DNA from: Amyelois transitella
Taxonomy: Eukaryota; Arthropoda; Insecta; Lepidoptera; Pyralidae
DNA length: 64,000 nt
Direction: 5' to 3'
NCBI RefSeq assembly: GCF_032362555.1
Contig: NC_083507.1
Coordinates: 9,303,001 to 9,367,000, forward strand
The position numbers were made by a program, and so were the translations under genes. Shown here piece after piece: positions 24,600-36,790 of the stretch (position 1 is the first letter of the stretch; every line of letters begins with the position of its first letter). The notes below the pieces were generated by a model. The model made no database searches. It was not told the DNA's origin and saw nothing but the letters and a program-made list of their open reading frames with translations.

Positions 24600-24655
24600 A
24601 GAATAGCACCATGACAAACTCTTCTACGCAAACGAAGTCACGGGTAACAGCTAAT
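24600..24655 (+). repeat. Helitron 3'-end scrap
   Basis: CTACGCAAACGAAGTCACGGG then TAACAGCTAA resembles the GCGGACGAAGTCGCGGGC...CTAG end seen at 34577-34845, degenerate and without the 5' half. Confidence 0.45.
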
Positions 24656-25227
24656 ACTTAAAAAATGTTCCGGAGTGTACGCTGTCACATAATTTAACAG
24701 CCCATAGCCAGTCATCGCCGCTGTTCCGTTGCGGTGAAAATTAATTTCCTACCCATTTCCCAATAAGAACGGTATTTTTCTATTTGCAGATGAATGATGA
24801 AATAAGTAGGTATCCTAGATATCTATGGAACTAAGTAGAGGTTGTGCTAAACCATCTCGCCTATTTCCCTGAGATACCAGTGATGATGTAGCGGGTATTA
24901 GGTTAAGTTTAAAATTGGTATTATAATGAATATTTAAAGATTTTTATTATTTGTAAATTATATCGTATTTAAGTTTCTGCTGAGTCCAGCCCCTAGAATA
25001 CGGTCCTGTCTCCTAATAGAATACCTAGCGCCCGGCAATTTGAAATCGCGGAGTCTGTCTGTCTGAGAATGGATTTCGTTGCGTTTTTGTTCGATAGTTT
25101 TTTGTTTCTTTTCACATTTTTTCCATCGAATATATTTTAAGTTAGTGTATTGTATAAATAGCATCTAATATATGTTTATTTTGTAAATCGTATTTTTCTT
25201 AACATAATTCGCAAGTTGCTATAATGA

Positions 25228-25442
25228 GATACGTGTTGACCGAGCCACGTGATAATCGCTACACACGATGTCTGAGTCGCTAGATGTCTGAGTCACTTGA
25301 TGTCTGAGTCACTTGATGTCTAAGTCACTTATGTCTGAGTCGCTTGATGTCTCAGTCACTTGATGTCTGAGACAGGTGATTACCGAGACACGAGATGTCT
25401 GAGATACTTGATGTCTGAGTCACGTGATTGCTGCGATATGTG
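25228..25442. repeat. Minisatellite, about 16-bp unit (GATGTCTGAGTCACTT)
   Basis: Roughly a dozen tandem units with consensus GATGTCTGAGTCACTT, mostly 16 bp, with variants at the edges (GATTACCGAGACACGA, GATTGCTGCGATATGT). Three units contain an exact TGAGTCA, the AP-1 core motif. It lies between HBS1 and the gene-poor stretch. Confidence 0.85.
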
Positions 25443-25487
25443 AACATTATAAAATTAAGTCTTTATCCGTTTCTTCTATTTCTAGAG

Positions 25488-25565
25488 CTAGCAAGCTGAC
25501 ACTATTTGAATCTCAAGTCCAGCATTAAGCCATACAAGCTCAACGTGGCTTTTCAGTCTTTGAAC
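25488..25565 (-). repeat. SINE fragment, left half of a head-to-head pair
   Basis: On the minus strand it reads ACTGAAAAGCCACGTTGAGC, GGCTTAATGCTGGACTTGAG, ATTCAAATAGTG, clear family A blocks. The copy to its right (25578-25770) runs the opposite way. Confidence 0.65.
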
Positions 25566-25577
25566 GTGACTGACGTA

Positions 25578-25770
25578 TGTATGTATTTTATCTATTACAG
25601 GGAACGCCAACAGCCTCGAAAAGACAGCAAGGCCACGTTCAACTATATGGTTTAAATTATCATCAAATAGTGCCAGTTTAAAAACCCTTTTCCTTGATAG
25701 TTTTTTACAATTTGCACTGGTAGAGAAGCAAGTAGCACACACTATGTTTTTGCAACCGGACTAGCATGGA
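25578..25770 (+). repeat. SINE fragment, right half of a head-to-head pair
   Basis: It reads ACGCCAACAGCCTCGAAAAG, ACAGCAAGGCCACGTTCAAC, ATAGTGCCAG, and the variant tail AGTAGCACACACTATG with CCGGACTAGCATGGAAGC. Confidence 0.65.
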
Positions 25771-26120
25771 AGCTTTTAATTATAAAGCAAATAATTATAA
25801 ATTAACAATTTATTACCGGCTGGCCGCGCAGAGAGGTTTTCAGACCACATTTCCACTTCGTTAAGCCTTCTAATGAACGGAAAATTCACTTAGAGCGGCG
25901 AGCTTATAACTCCCTAAAATGAATCAGTAATATTCGAAGTTTTGTATGACAAAGCGGCATAATTTGCCAAATTTTCAACCGACTTTAGAAAGGAGGTGGT
26001 GTCTTTATTTCAACTGTGTGATATTTTTGTATGTTCAAATAAAAAAAAAATACCCAGTGATCGCGTTACATGATATCGTGGTCAATTATCTATTTGTTTA
26101 TTTAATATGTATTTATAATA

Positions 26121-26215
26121 TCTCACTAATATTATAAATGCGAAAGTTTGTAAGTATGTGTGTTTGTTACTCTTTCATGCAAAAACTACTGAACGGATTT
26201 TCACGAAACTTTCTA
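26121..26215 (+). repeat. 5'-end Helitron fragment (Lep1-like)
   Basis: TCTCACTAATATTATAAATG then CGAAAGTTTGTAAGTATG, TTACTCTTTCATGCAAAAAC, TACTGAACGGATTTTCACGA and AACTTT, where the match stops. No 3' hairpin or CTAG follows. Confidence 0.65.
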
Positions 26216-26402
26216 GCTTAGGCAATAATAATAGTAACAAGTTAAAATTTACACATATTATAATTTCAGCTTCAGGTTAACTAAAGGTAATTTTAATTGT
26301 AAAGTCATAAAATAAAGACCGTCGACAATAAATTATTTTGAAATTATATACTGTGTTATTGAACGGCATCAAAAAGGAGTATTCTTAGTTCTTGGTCAAC
26401 TT

Positions 26403-26450
26403 GGTTGGGGGTACCCCCAACCATATGGGCATGTACAGCTATGCCCGATT
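26403..26450. repeat. Perfect 20-bp palindrome next to a second stem
   Basis: GGTTGGGGGTACCCCCAACC at 26403-26422 is its own exact complement. It is followed by GGGCAT...ATGCCC, a 6-bp stem with an 8-base loop (about 26428-26447). Such GC-rich perfect symmetry is rare in this AT-rich window. Confidence 0.75.
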
Positions 26451-29400
26451 GCCAACAGTGGCAGGAAAATTAAGGTAACTCTAACAAATATAGAGATATC
26501 ACGAGATTACTTTTCGGATTTGTACTGCTACGATGATAGTATAAGACAGTTCGGTTCTTAGCCAGACCGCCGGGCGCGACAAGCCCCGTCCCGAGCCAGA
26601 CAGTCTGGACTGGGGTTGCCAACTTTCATGCAGTCAGTTTTCACTATATGCAATTATGTAGGTACAGTTAACGGCTGCGAATTATGACCGCCTGTTCGTA
26701 CGAATCAAAACTAAAGAGGAGTCAGGTTTCTCTGCCGTTGAAATCAAGCAAAGTGTTTCTCTGCCCTTTGAGCTCTTGCTGTTCGTGCTCGGCGAAGACA
26801 CTGACCTGAAAACAATATGTTGGAGGTTGAGACCACGGTTTTGGTCATGATGCCGCAATGTGATCCTGGATGCGTGAAGTCCAGATGCCATATATTTGAA
26901 TTAGCCTGCATTGCATGCTTAGCCATGACGTGGTTACTTCACATCGATACCATTTTATTACACTGATTATGCATCCTTAAAGTAACAATATTCTTACTTT
27001 TAGGGAAATACAGGAGATAAAATATCTACAAAGGAAGTTATTTCTATAAATAAATACGTTAGGGCTATGGGACTTCGAATAAGTTTGTTGGGATTGGGAA
27101 CCCTAAAAGCGATTGCCACGGGCCGAGCCGCCCAGGCCGCTGGAAGAACGCGGGCGGGCGCCGACAGTTACGGCGCGTATTATATTTTGGGAGAACGGCA
27201 TAGGTATTATTTCTTTCTTTCTACTTATACATAGTAAATGGGGCTTAAAGGATAATAATAACTTAAAGATACATCAATGACATCTTATAATGTTTAAAAT
27301 ATTGACTGATTTAAGCTATGCTTCTATAATATACTGATTCAGGTACAGAAGACGTCGAAAGATTTTTTTTTAATATGATACAATAGAGCGCCCGCAAATA
27401 CCGCATATGTACGATAAAATTCTTTTCCCGCGTTAATTTCGGGAAATCTTCTCTTAGTGCACTCCAAGATCATATAAGGAATTTAAAGTTTTTGACCTAG
27501 CCGCTTAAGCTGTTTGTTGTCTGTTAGTTAGGCCATCCTAAAAAATATGTTTAATTTTTCTGGTCCCCACCTAATTACCAACTTTGTAGATTTCGATTTA
27601 TTTTTCTACTTCATACAGTTAATATACTTATATCAGTGAAAGTATCTGAAATTCAGAGCTGTAATCCTCTCAGTGTAGTGAAACTATGGCCGTAGGAGAC
27701 GGTAACTACAGCAACTGGTCGTTTAGTGCGACGCAAATTGCCGTGTAAGCCGCTTATGGCTGTAATCAGATTATGTGGTCAAGCGCACCCCTTCGGACGG
27801 CCCAAACACAAGAGCTGCTTTTATATAGTATTTCTATTTGTCGTGTGCGGTAGTAGGTAGAATAATGATACATATAAAGCTAGGTTGATTCCATTGTGGT
27901 TCTATCGATACCATGGTCTACATACTTTTTTTTACAGGCCCAGGAAAAGGTACTTTTATATGCGTAAAACATTTTATAAGCAAAGATAAATCCTCATGGA
28001 AAGGTGATTTCAGGGAAAATATCTATATAAAATAGGTACTGGTAAAAGACAATCATTTGAATATAAAGCGACACTTGCGCCACACGTTACGCGTCCAGTG
28101 GGCCGAGGCTGGATGACCCTTGTTAATGAGTACTTCCCTCGCTTTGTTACCCTAATTAATTAGTTATTGTGTGAGCGACCGGATTTTAGTTTAAGTACAC
28201 ATATCTATTTGAAGGTAATATGGTATGCTATCACATTAATTATTGCGGCAGGAGTGTCGTAGCACTTAAAGATGTCAAGCTTCTTGGAAGTCTATCCACG
28301 AACGTTGACAAGGCATTATAATAAATAATGTCTTATTTTCTCTTTTCACTTTTTTGGTTTTCCTCATAGTTAGAGTAACGTGGTTATAATATGACTTTTA
28401 TTGGTTACTTCTTATACATAGAAATGATAAATTGACTAAGAGGAAAGGAATGGTATCTACTGGTGAGAATTGTCTCGTGCCAAAGTAGATATTTAATAGT
28501 TTAAATTGTTTACAGAGAGGAATAAACTTTGTAAGTACTTACTTAGAATGCGTCACACTATGAACAGCGCAAAGTTTTATTAGCCTGTCAATCTGAAACA
28601 TAATTCCTTTAAGGGCCTCCGTACCTCCAAATTATAAAATGATTTTTCAAATTTTCTTTTATAATCCCAATCATATTTTTTACGATTGTCTCTAATGTTA
28701 CGATGCATAACAATGTTGTTTTATCAATATCAAGTATTTGGTGCGTGAACTGGTCACATTACCCTCGGAGGATCATAAATCAAACAGATATGATAGATTT
28801 CCAAACTGTACGCTTTATTTATTTGACAATATTCTACAATGTTGGATCCTTTACATTATTTTACTAGGTAAAAAACTAAACTTCACATTTAATGGAAACT
28901 ATTTTTTACTAATAATTGTAGAATAGGTATGCCTTCAGTCCGAAACGAAAAATCTAAATCTTTTTAAGAAAATTTATATTAGTCTGTTAGTGTATTCAGT
29001 CAGTCAGCCAGTTTCCTCGTTTATAGTAAAGATAATTGTCACTGGGTCACGACCATGTTTCTGCAAGAAAAACCTTTGTGCTAATAATAATAAATTCGAT
29101 ATCCATCATTGGGCACCAAAAGTGCTTTTTGAATCTGTGATTCTAAGCTTTGTCTGCCTCAAAAATGATACTTAGATGTAAAACGTGTGTGTGTATTCAA
29201 TAAGTGGTTAAAGTTACAGCAGCAGAATTCTTGAGTGACATGTTAATGTAGAGAGTAGTCACAGCGTGCTCGAACCTTAATTGCCGCCGCCAAAGTTATT
29301 TCTCAAGTTTCAGTATGACGCCGCCATCGCCTGTAATTTTCGCCATTACAGAGCCTAAATGTTATTTTGATAGTTGCAAGTTTGAGTACAGTTTTGTCAA

Positions 29401-31500
29401 AGAATAATGAGTAAAGAGTACAGAAAAGGAATGTTAGTAAAACATATCGTGATATATTTACAGTTGTTCCATTGTTTTGATGTAGGTATTAACTTACCTA
29501 ACTTTTCTGGATTCTAAAATTCTGAAGTAATACTCCGGCTATTTCTTTAAGGTATGAAAATTTCTGATTTCTGATTGCATTATGTCTTTACGGGGAAATT
29601 CACAGATAAATATTTATAAGATCAGACCATACATAAAATATCTAATCAGATCTTAACAAGAATGAAAGAAGGCCGAGACCAACACCTTATAAGTACAAGA
29701 AAATATTCCATTGAAAAAAAAAATACTGAGCTTATTTAACAGCGTGACTAAATTGAGACATGAATTTTGATGATAGCTTTACCCGCATTTCCGCATTATC
29801 ACGAATGTAGTCCGCATTTTAAACTGAGTGCAATCTCGTCGAGAGACCCGTACAAGAGGTGATGAGTACCTAAAAAGAGGTGATGAGTAGCGTTTTGTAA
29901 ATGGCCAACTTATCCCTTAGAGATCTCTTTCAGTCAACTAAATACGGCGTTATATTTGAAGAAAGAACTGATGATGGCGTAATGGTACAGATTAATAGAA
30001 CTACATCAGATGTTGGAACATTTATTGTGGTGCTAAAGATGATATCTATCGATCAAACAATAAAAACACGCCAGTGGCTTTGTCATTTTGTTTATATGAC
30101 AAAACAAATGAAGAGGTGCATACGAAATAGGTACGCACATCATATCTTCAACCTCCGCGTTCAACTATTGCCACCTTTCTCATTCCTGTGGAAAAATTAT
30201 AAAATAAAGTAACCTATCTTTGACCTCGGATAATGAGTTCGTTTCATACATAAAATCGATCCAGCAGTTTAGCAGTAAAAGCGTAATAGACATAGACTTA
30301 CGCACAAGTACCTAAGTAAGTAAAGCAAGTATAAGAAAAACCTTCAGGAAATGCCAATTAAAGGACAAGCTCTTGGGATGTTCGACACAAGCATTAGCAC
30401 CCTACACGAAATAAATATTTAGGAACCTAAAATGTTCGCGGGGCGAGCAAACAAATGATGGCATGCTACATAGCCTGAATACAAAACAGCCTGCCGTTTT
30501 ATCGTCGGGTTTCATTGATTTCTCTGCTCATGCTGATACGATTTTTTACTTGGAACTAATAAAATTAATATGATGTCTGTTTATTTGTTAGTAGAGTATG
30601 TGAGAAAGTGGTGTACCTACCTATCATTTTAGTTTTAGCCTTTATAACATGAATAAACAAAAATATCCTAATATGTGTAAAATAAAGTAGGTACCTCCCC
30701 ATAGGAGTGAAGAATATCTTGGATAAAAAGAAAACACTTTTCTTCATTAAATCCAGGAAGAAAACATAGTAGCTAAATATAGTTTATGTTTTAACTAGTA
30801 GTAAGCATAACACAAAGTAGCCCTCCGCCTTTGTCTGTTTTTAAGTTTTCTCCTTGTATACGACGCAACGGGTTTTGTATACTGTATAGTTTTCACTGTT
30901 AAGTAGTCAATATATGGAAGGTTTACACATAAGTATGTGCAAAACATTCTTCAAAGGAGCCTATGCTTAGCTCGGTTCTCTAATGTTATACCTAATTAAA
31001 ATGCAAGAACCCAAACAACTGGCAAACATGTATATACTTATAAAATAAATCTAAATTGATAAAATAAATCGTTTTCAAGTCGGACAGATGTACAATCGTT
31101 CCTCTTATTTGTGATACAAAAGTGCGAAGGTAATTTCTCGGCGTCGTAAACTCGCATTCGGAGGGCTGGGAGCGGCGCCCTGGGCGGCCTGTTATTATGT
31201 ACTTTTTATGGCAACCCTACGATCTCCCGAGTATTCTTATACGTAAATATTGCTGAGGATTAAATTGCTTGTTAAGTCCTTTCAATATTCTTTATCGTAT
31301 TGATATTGAAAAAATTTAGGCGGATTCTTGGTAAAATTGCAAATAGGCTGAATTTTAAGTTACGTCTCACAGATATTTAATTAATTTATCGGAATACACA
31401 CTACACAGTTTCTACTAGTAGAACTTATTTTCTCTGTATCATGATAATCTTATATTTTCCATGACTAAAATCATCTTCATCATGAAATTGATTAAAGTTA

Positions 31501-34500
31501 GTTAGTATGTCATCAATTTACTAGTCTAACTTAATGAATAATGTATTTGGATGGAAATCAATGAAACTCTGTTTATTTTGAAGTCCCGTTTGGGAAGCTG
31601 TACGTCGGAGTTTAATACGTGTCTGGGTGGTAGTCGGGCCGATTTATTCGCAATCAGTCGACCGACGCGTGAAATTGGCATGAGTTCTTGTTTGACCCCC
31701 TGGATGGACCCCCTGGGGACAGGTGCTTTTAAGAATTTTGGTAATATATCCCAAAAACACATTTCTTAATTGAATTTATGATGGAATTAAATTATTCTGC
31801 TTCTGGCGAAAGCTAAAACGCAAAAATGAAATACATCTCAATAAATCGATTAACATTAAGGTCTTCCCCTAGTGGCTGAAATTACATATACATTACAGTA
31901 TATTAGTGGCTACATTTAAAATTGTATGAGTAGGTATGATTGGTGTATCAAACACCTATTATTAATTGTGCCTATTTCGAAATTAATAAAAGGTACCTAC
32001 TTTTAAAGAAAAAAGGATGTGAGTTTTATTCCTTCGCAAAAAAGAAAATATGGTAATACTTAAATAGAAAAAGATAGTGCTGAGTGGATCCCGGCAAAAG
32101 GAATAGAACCATCCATCTCTCATTTCAAGTATAATGTTTTAAATCTGTGAAACAGAGAAATAATCAGTTGTCAATTTGAGATATTTTTTATATATTTACA
32201 GACATACATAAATAAGAACATAGATAAACCTCTTGTAGGGAGTCCTTTCTAAAGAACTAAAGAGAAACAGCCGAAATCACCACGCAATGGTGTTTAATCA
32301 ACTTTGTTCTGCGACTGTAACAGACAGACAGAGGAGAGACCCAAAACAACAGCCGTTGTTTGGGATCCCGCATTTCAGGCAATTATTCCCAGCAGTTCCC
32401 TTGGGGTGACAATTGGGAAAAGCTCTCCAGTTGTCACGGGAGCACCAAATTGATTTATTCAACTTGCTTATCTTAAAATTGTATCCAGTCACCGAGCAAA
32501 ATATAGACTGCCCCGACGTTGTTTCTCAATTTTTTGCGTGTGGTCGATAGCCAATAGAATAAATTACTTATTATGCATGTACTATTTTAATTTAAATATG
32601 TCGATTTTGCGTGTCTGTATCGATTTCCGTTTGATTTCGTAACTCTGTTAGAGATCGATCTCACCTTGTTTGTTCTTGCGCGTGGGCAGCGGAAGAGCAA
32701 GATTTAGATGAAAAATGACAAATACGCTTTGACTCGCGTTAATTACATTTATTTGAGTCATTGAGAAATAATAATATAGAGTTTATTGACCAGAAATCTT
32801 TTATAAAGTTTCACTTTAACCATGCAAATTATTTTGTTTTCGCAGTTAACTACTAGAATATAAAAATTTCATAATTGTAAGCAAATTAACTTTCTATTTA
32901 TATCTACTTAAAGCCGTATGTTTATATAATAAAAACGTGTTGCTAACTTTTACAGCTTTATGGACTTGGATTTTGTACAGGCACGGTAGCACTGGGCAAA
33001 AGCTGGTCATGTTGAGAAATGACCCAAAGGCAAAAATTTTACCAGTACCTACATGCATTATGCGTATTCAGCAAAATCAGATTTAGGCGTACGTGTATAG
33101 TGTACGTGTTATCTATTCGATTGTGCAAAGTAACGTTGGTCTATGGAATCGTCTCAAATAAACAAAAGAATTATTTGTTTTTAAACAGTTTCGTACCCAA
33201 ACAAGTTATGTTCCCCCCTAGGGCTGGGACGATTGAATACGTCCGAAATATTTATTAACAAGAGCAGGTGTTATTTATCGCACCTCTGTCAATAAATAAA
33301 TATAATGTAGACCGTATGTTAATTTATGCCTATACCTTTATGTTATTTTGAATTCACATTTACTTAGCGATTGACTGCAAGAAGTTCTTCTTCCAAATAT
33401 ATAAAATAATACACTGACTGACTGATGTACTACATCTACGCACCAGAGGAATAATTTGCTAAAATTACTTGCTTAAAAAATATATATGCTTTTGTCCTCT
33501 AGTCACTTGCTTTAGCATACGAGAGACACGATTAATCTCAGCTTTATCAATATTGGAAAAGCCAATATTAGAGATTTCGATCCTATTGTAAAATTAACTT
33601 TTGTCTGAATTCCTAAAATTCAATAACCTAGCAACAAAAATGAAGATAATCGGAAGAATTCAAAAATTTTCTTTGATTAAAACATTAAGAATTAACTTTA
33701 TTATAATGGATTCACCATTTCTTTCGTGTAAATTCATAAGAATACGTAATTTGATATCAGAATGAATATTTTAAGGCGATAACCAGGCAACTTTGTTTAT
33801 ATGTTACGGTATGAGTGCGACTAGTTTTTTTGCTCATAGCTTTGTCCGCATCACCCATGTCTTAAACTTGAACTTCTATTGTACTTACTTGTTTTTTTTC
33901 TACCCATACATACACAACATGTAAATCTTATTTGGGGAAGACAGAGTATAAGTCGTAAGACTCGAAAGTTGATGAAAAAATGCCAGAAATAAGAGCAGAA
34001 TTGAAGATGGTCCATTTTCCGGCACTCTAGTGTCTTTTTACGTTTTTATACCTTGCGAGATAGACAGACAGTTTTTAAACGACTGAAAGGCCACGTTCAG
34101 CTGAATGGCATACCTAATGATGGAATTGATTAATCTCTTTACCTTGTCCGGTTTTCGGCAACTCGCCTTATATTATCTCTGGCAACGCAAGTTAGGAATT
34201 ATTTAATGTATTTCTTCTTACTGGACCAGCGGAGGTAGCACGCAGCCTGACATTTAAAAACAACAAAGAATTTTTATGTTTTGATTAAGATAAAACCAAA
34301 TGCAACTACAAGTAAGGCGTTGTCACGACCAATGCATTTATAACCGCATGGTAATAATATTGTACCACCAGGAATACTGGGACGCACTGCATTGGAATAC
34401 AAACTTGCCTCTAAGCAGGCGCGTAGGCAGAATATACCATTACGAACACCTACTTAAGCTTAGATAATAGTATAATATACTTATCTATCTATCTAGATAT

Positions 34501-34576
34501 CTCGAATATATGTATAATTACTTATTATGTAGTAAATTTTAGTAAGTACATTTCCAACTGAGATCCACGATGTTGA
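31501..34576. other. Gene-poor stretch
   Basis: It contains a GC-richer island at 31590-31730 open in both strands (no family recognised), another at 32290-32520, and a SINE fragment (34035-34200). The rest is AT-rich without visible structure. Confidence 0.45.
34035..34200 (+). repeat. SINE fragment (family A)
   Basis: It has CTTGCGAGATAGACAGACAG, CGACTGAAAGGCCACGTTCA, GCTGAATGGCATACC and TAATGATGGAATTGATTAAT, typical 5' half blocks, then loses similarity. Confidence 0.7.
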
Positions 34577-34845
34577 TCTATACTAATATTATAAAGCTGA
34601 AGCTGTTTGTTTGCTTGAACGCGCTAATCTCAGGGACTACTGGTTCGAATTGAAAAATTATTTTTGTCTTGAATAGACCATTTATCGAGGAAGGCTTTAG
34701 GCTATATAACATCACGCTGCAACTGTTAGGAACAAAGAAATAAAGGAATATGTGAAAAAAAAACGGGGATAATTATTCATCCTTGAGGGCTTCAATGATG
34801 CCCAAAATAAGTATTCCACGCGGACGAAGTCGCGGGCATAGCTAG
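34577..34845 (+). mobile_element. Helitron, non-autonomous (Lep1-like), both ends present
   Basis: It starts TCTATACTAATATTATAAAG and ends CCACGCGGACGAAGTCGCGG then GCATAGCTAG before T. The 5' TC, the subterminal 3' hairpin and the CTAG/T terminus are all present. It is non-coding, 269 bp, and one of the two most complete copies in the window. Confidence 0.85.
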
Positions 34846-34914
34846 TATTAGAATAAGTAAGGAGATGATTACTACTTAGATTACATTCTAAACAAATAAC
34901 CAACTAAACTGTTT

Positions 34915-35085
34915 CCAAAATTCTCTTTCAGTGCTCCATCTACACCTCCCGAAGAATATGCTTACATTTCAAATTTCAGCTTCACTTCACATCTAGACCA
35001 CATGCCAAAATCTAATTTGTAGACCCAGCGGTTGTGCGTTGATATGTCAGTTAGTCAATCAATCTGTTTCCTCTTTTTTTTTATA
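34915..35085 (+). repeat. LINE-tail-like repeat (family E)
   Basis: It contains CAAATTTCAGCTTCAC, TAGACCCAGCGGTTGTGCGT, TGATATGTCAGTTAGTCAAT and CTGTTTCCTC then a T-run. A sister copy is at 56690-56845 and a scrap at about 28980-29040. The shared phrase GTGCGTTGATATGTCAGT identifies the family. Confidence 0.6.
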
Positions 35086-35514
35086 AAAAGTAAAGATTTT
35101 GATTGTTGAATAATGGAAAAGTATCTTACAAAATGACATCAAAGTTGCAAATGACAACTGTTCCGCGATTGCTAAATTTCATCCACGTAATAACTCGAAA
35201 CTCGGTAATAGCTTTGAATTGGATTGATTGATGTGGGTGCGGGTTCGCCGGTCCGTATAAACCTCGAAGAGTTCTCCAATAGAAACTCAGACTTTAACCA
35301 GTTAAGATCGAGGACATCTGAGTATTATGAGCGTAAGCGAAATGGTATTGAAGAGGCTTGCTCGATGATGAAATTAATATTACCCCAAATATTTATTTAC
35401 TTATTCTTTAACACTTCTTATATACTTAGGACTTACATTGTATAGGTTTACATCAATACGAAATTAATATTGCTTAAAAAATATTTCAACGTTAATATTA
35501 CAATTGTACTTATA

Positions 35515-35600
35515 TATACATAAAATCATGTTAATCATGGGATAAACCTTACGAGTAAGACAGAGATAGACTCGAACAGACTGAAAGGCTACGTTTATTA
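35515..35600 (+). repeat. SINE 5' fragment (family A)
   Basis: It reads ATACATAAAATCATG, AAACCTTACGAGTAAGACAG, AGATAGACTCGAACAGACTG and AAAGGCTACGTTTATT: head and first block only. Confidence 0.55.
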
Positions 35601-36429
35601 CTTATCTTTAAAGTTTTAACAATTCTTAATTTTGATTAATCTACCGTATACAACAACTTTCGATGTCATGAATTCAAGATTAACACTTTCAGTAATGTAA
35701 ATACTATTATCTTATAATCCTTTAATTAATTACGACGTGACTTACGTATTAGGTAGCTTCGTGACAGAAATGCCTAATAGTTATCAATGGCGTCGAGAGA
35801 TTTGCATGTTTAATTTTTAGTCCATGTTATATATAGATGCAAATTGCGAAAAAGATTAATTTTGTGTCGAAATATTAGAAATTAGCGTTATTCATCATGG
35901 TAGCTTTTATGACTCGTGGTATATCATCTCGTAATATTAAGTCATAATAATGAAAACTGTTCTCTACAACATGATTCGCCAAATGACTGATCATGTTATG
36001 CTACATCTGCCAGGCCCAAGTAGGAAAAGCTATCAGAAATCCTGGCTTGTCGTTCTTAGGGATGGTATGACTGTTCTCAGAATGGGGTGCCGATGATCGG
36101 TCGAAATAAATCATCTACTTCCAAGGCATTTATAGTCAGAGCTTCAACTGAGAACTTGTATGTGAGATCATTTGATGAAGCCTAAGAATTCTCGGACTTA
36201 GCGGCTTCACTTCTACCAATGCTCACGGTAGGTACTTAGAATGTATTTTATATTCATCTCCATATTGATAAGTAAAAAGGGCACAATAAAGACTGCACTC
36301 ATGGAGTTGTGACTCTGAAAGGGTCGGAAATGGGCTTTCAGCGAGCGCCGAAACACGCGTCACAGAATTATGCCCGGAAATAAGTAATTGAAGGCACCAC
36401 GCTTCAGCTTTGTGCGGGAATTCGGGTGT

Positions 36430-36790
36430 GCCGTTGCCGTGTGGTTCGCATCTTCTTACGATAAGCTGGCAACCTGTCACTATTTTAATCTCAATTTCAT
36501 CATAAGGCGGATTTATATTTGTCTGACGTGTTGTGTGGTGACGCGTCAGAACGGTATCGGTTCTATACATTTAGTATGGTAACGTTCATACTAATAATGC
36601 GTGATGTGTTGTGATGGCTTGTGTAAATGTATAGAACCGATACCGTTCTGACGCGTCACGACACGACACGTCAGACAAATATAAATGTTGAAATTGCCAA
36701 ACAGCTGAATGTTGCTATTCAGTTTTTCCAAGACTGTTGGTTCTATCTATCCCGCAAGAGATATAAACGTGATAAAATGTATGTATAAGG
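36430..36790 (-). repeat. SINE (family A) split by a MITE insertion
   Basis: The left piece (36430-36508) carries minus-strand GATAAGCTGGCAACCTGTCA and CTATTTTAATCTCAATTTCA. The right piece (36690-36785) carries CCAAACAGCTGAATGTTGCT, CCAAGACTGTTGGTTC and AAGAGATATAAACGTGATAA. Together they match one SINE in minus orientation interrupted near its middle. Confidence 0.75.
36511..36686. mobile_element. MITE-like fold-back, 63-bp arms
   Basis: Arms at 36511-36573 and 36624-36686 are complementary over 63 bp with two mismatches, around a 50-bp centre. The outer ends read ATTTATATTTGTCTGACGTG. The arm contains GACGCGTCAGAACGGTATCG. It is non-coding and inserted within a SINE. No superfamily is assigned because target duplication bounds are unclear. 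Confidence 0.85.

Larger units (their letters stand above)
23132..25227. other. HBS1 3' UTR then repeat-bearing gene-poor sequence
   Basis: HBS1 3' UTR probably ends near 23480 (ATTAAA at about 23463). Then come a minus-strand SINE scrap (23640-23760), a family C repeat (24062-24285) and a Helitron 3' scrap (24600-24655). The short ORF at 24958-25164 is unsupported. Confidence 0.5.
25771..31500. other. Gene-poor stretch
   Basis: This has a Helitron scrap (26121-26215), palindromes at 26403-26450, a possible cryptic exon (26700-26935) and a LINE-tail scrap (about 28980-29040). GC-richer islands lie at 26560-26620, 27100-27180, 27660-27830 and 31140-31230. No complete protein gene can be supported; ORFs such as 29901-30212 match nothing known to me. 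Confidence 0.45.

Noticed and set aside
31526-31769. Overlapping 78- and 72-aa ORFs on both strands
   Set aside because: Neither resembles a known protein. The region is kept only as a GC-richer island, possibly non-coding.
36223-36582. ORFs of 115 and 64 aa on opposite strands
   Set aside because: Both cross the SINE and MITE junction; the reading frames are composites of repeats.
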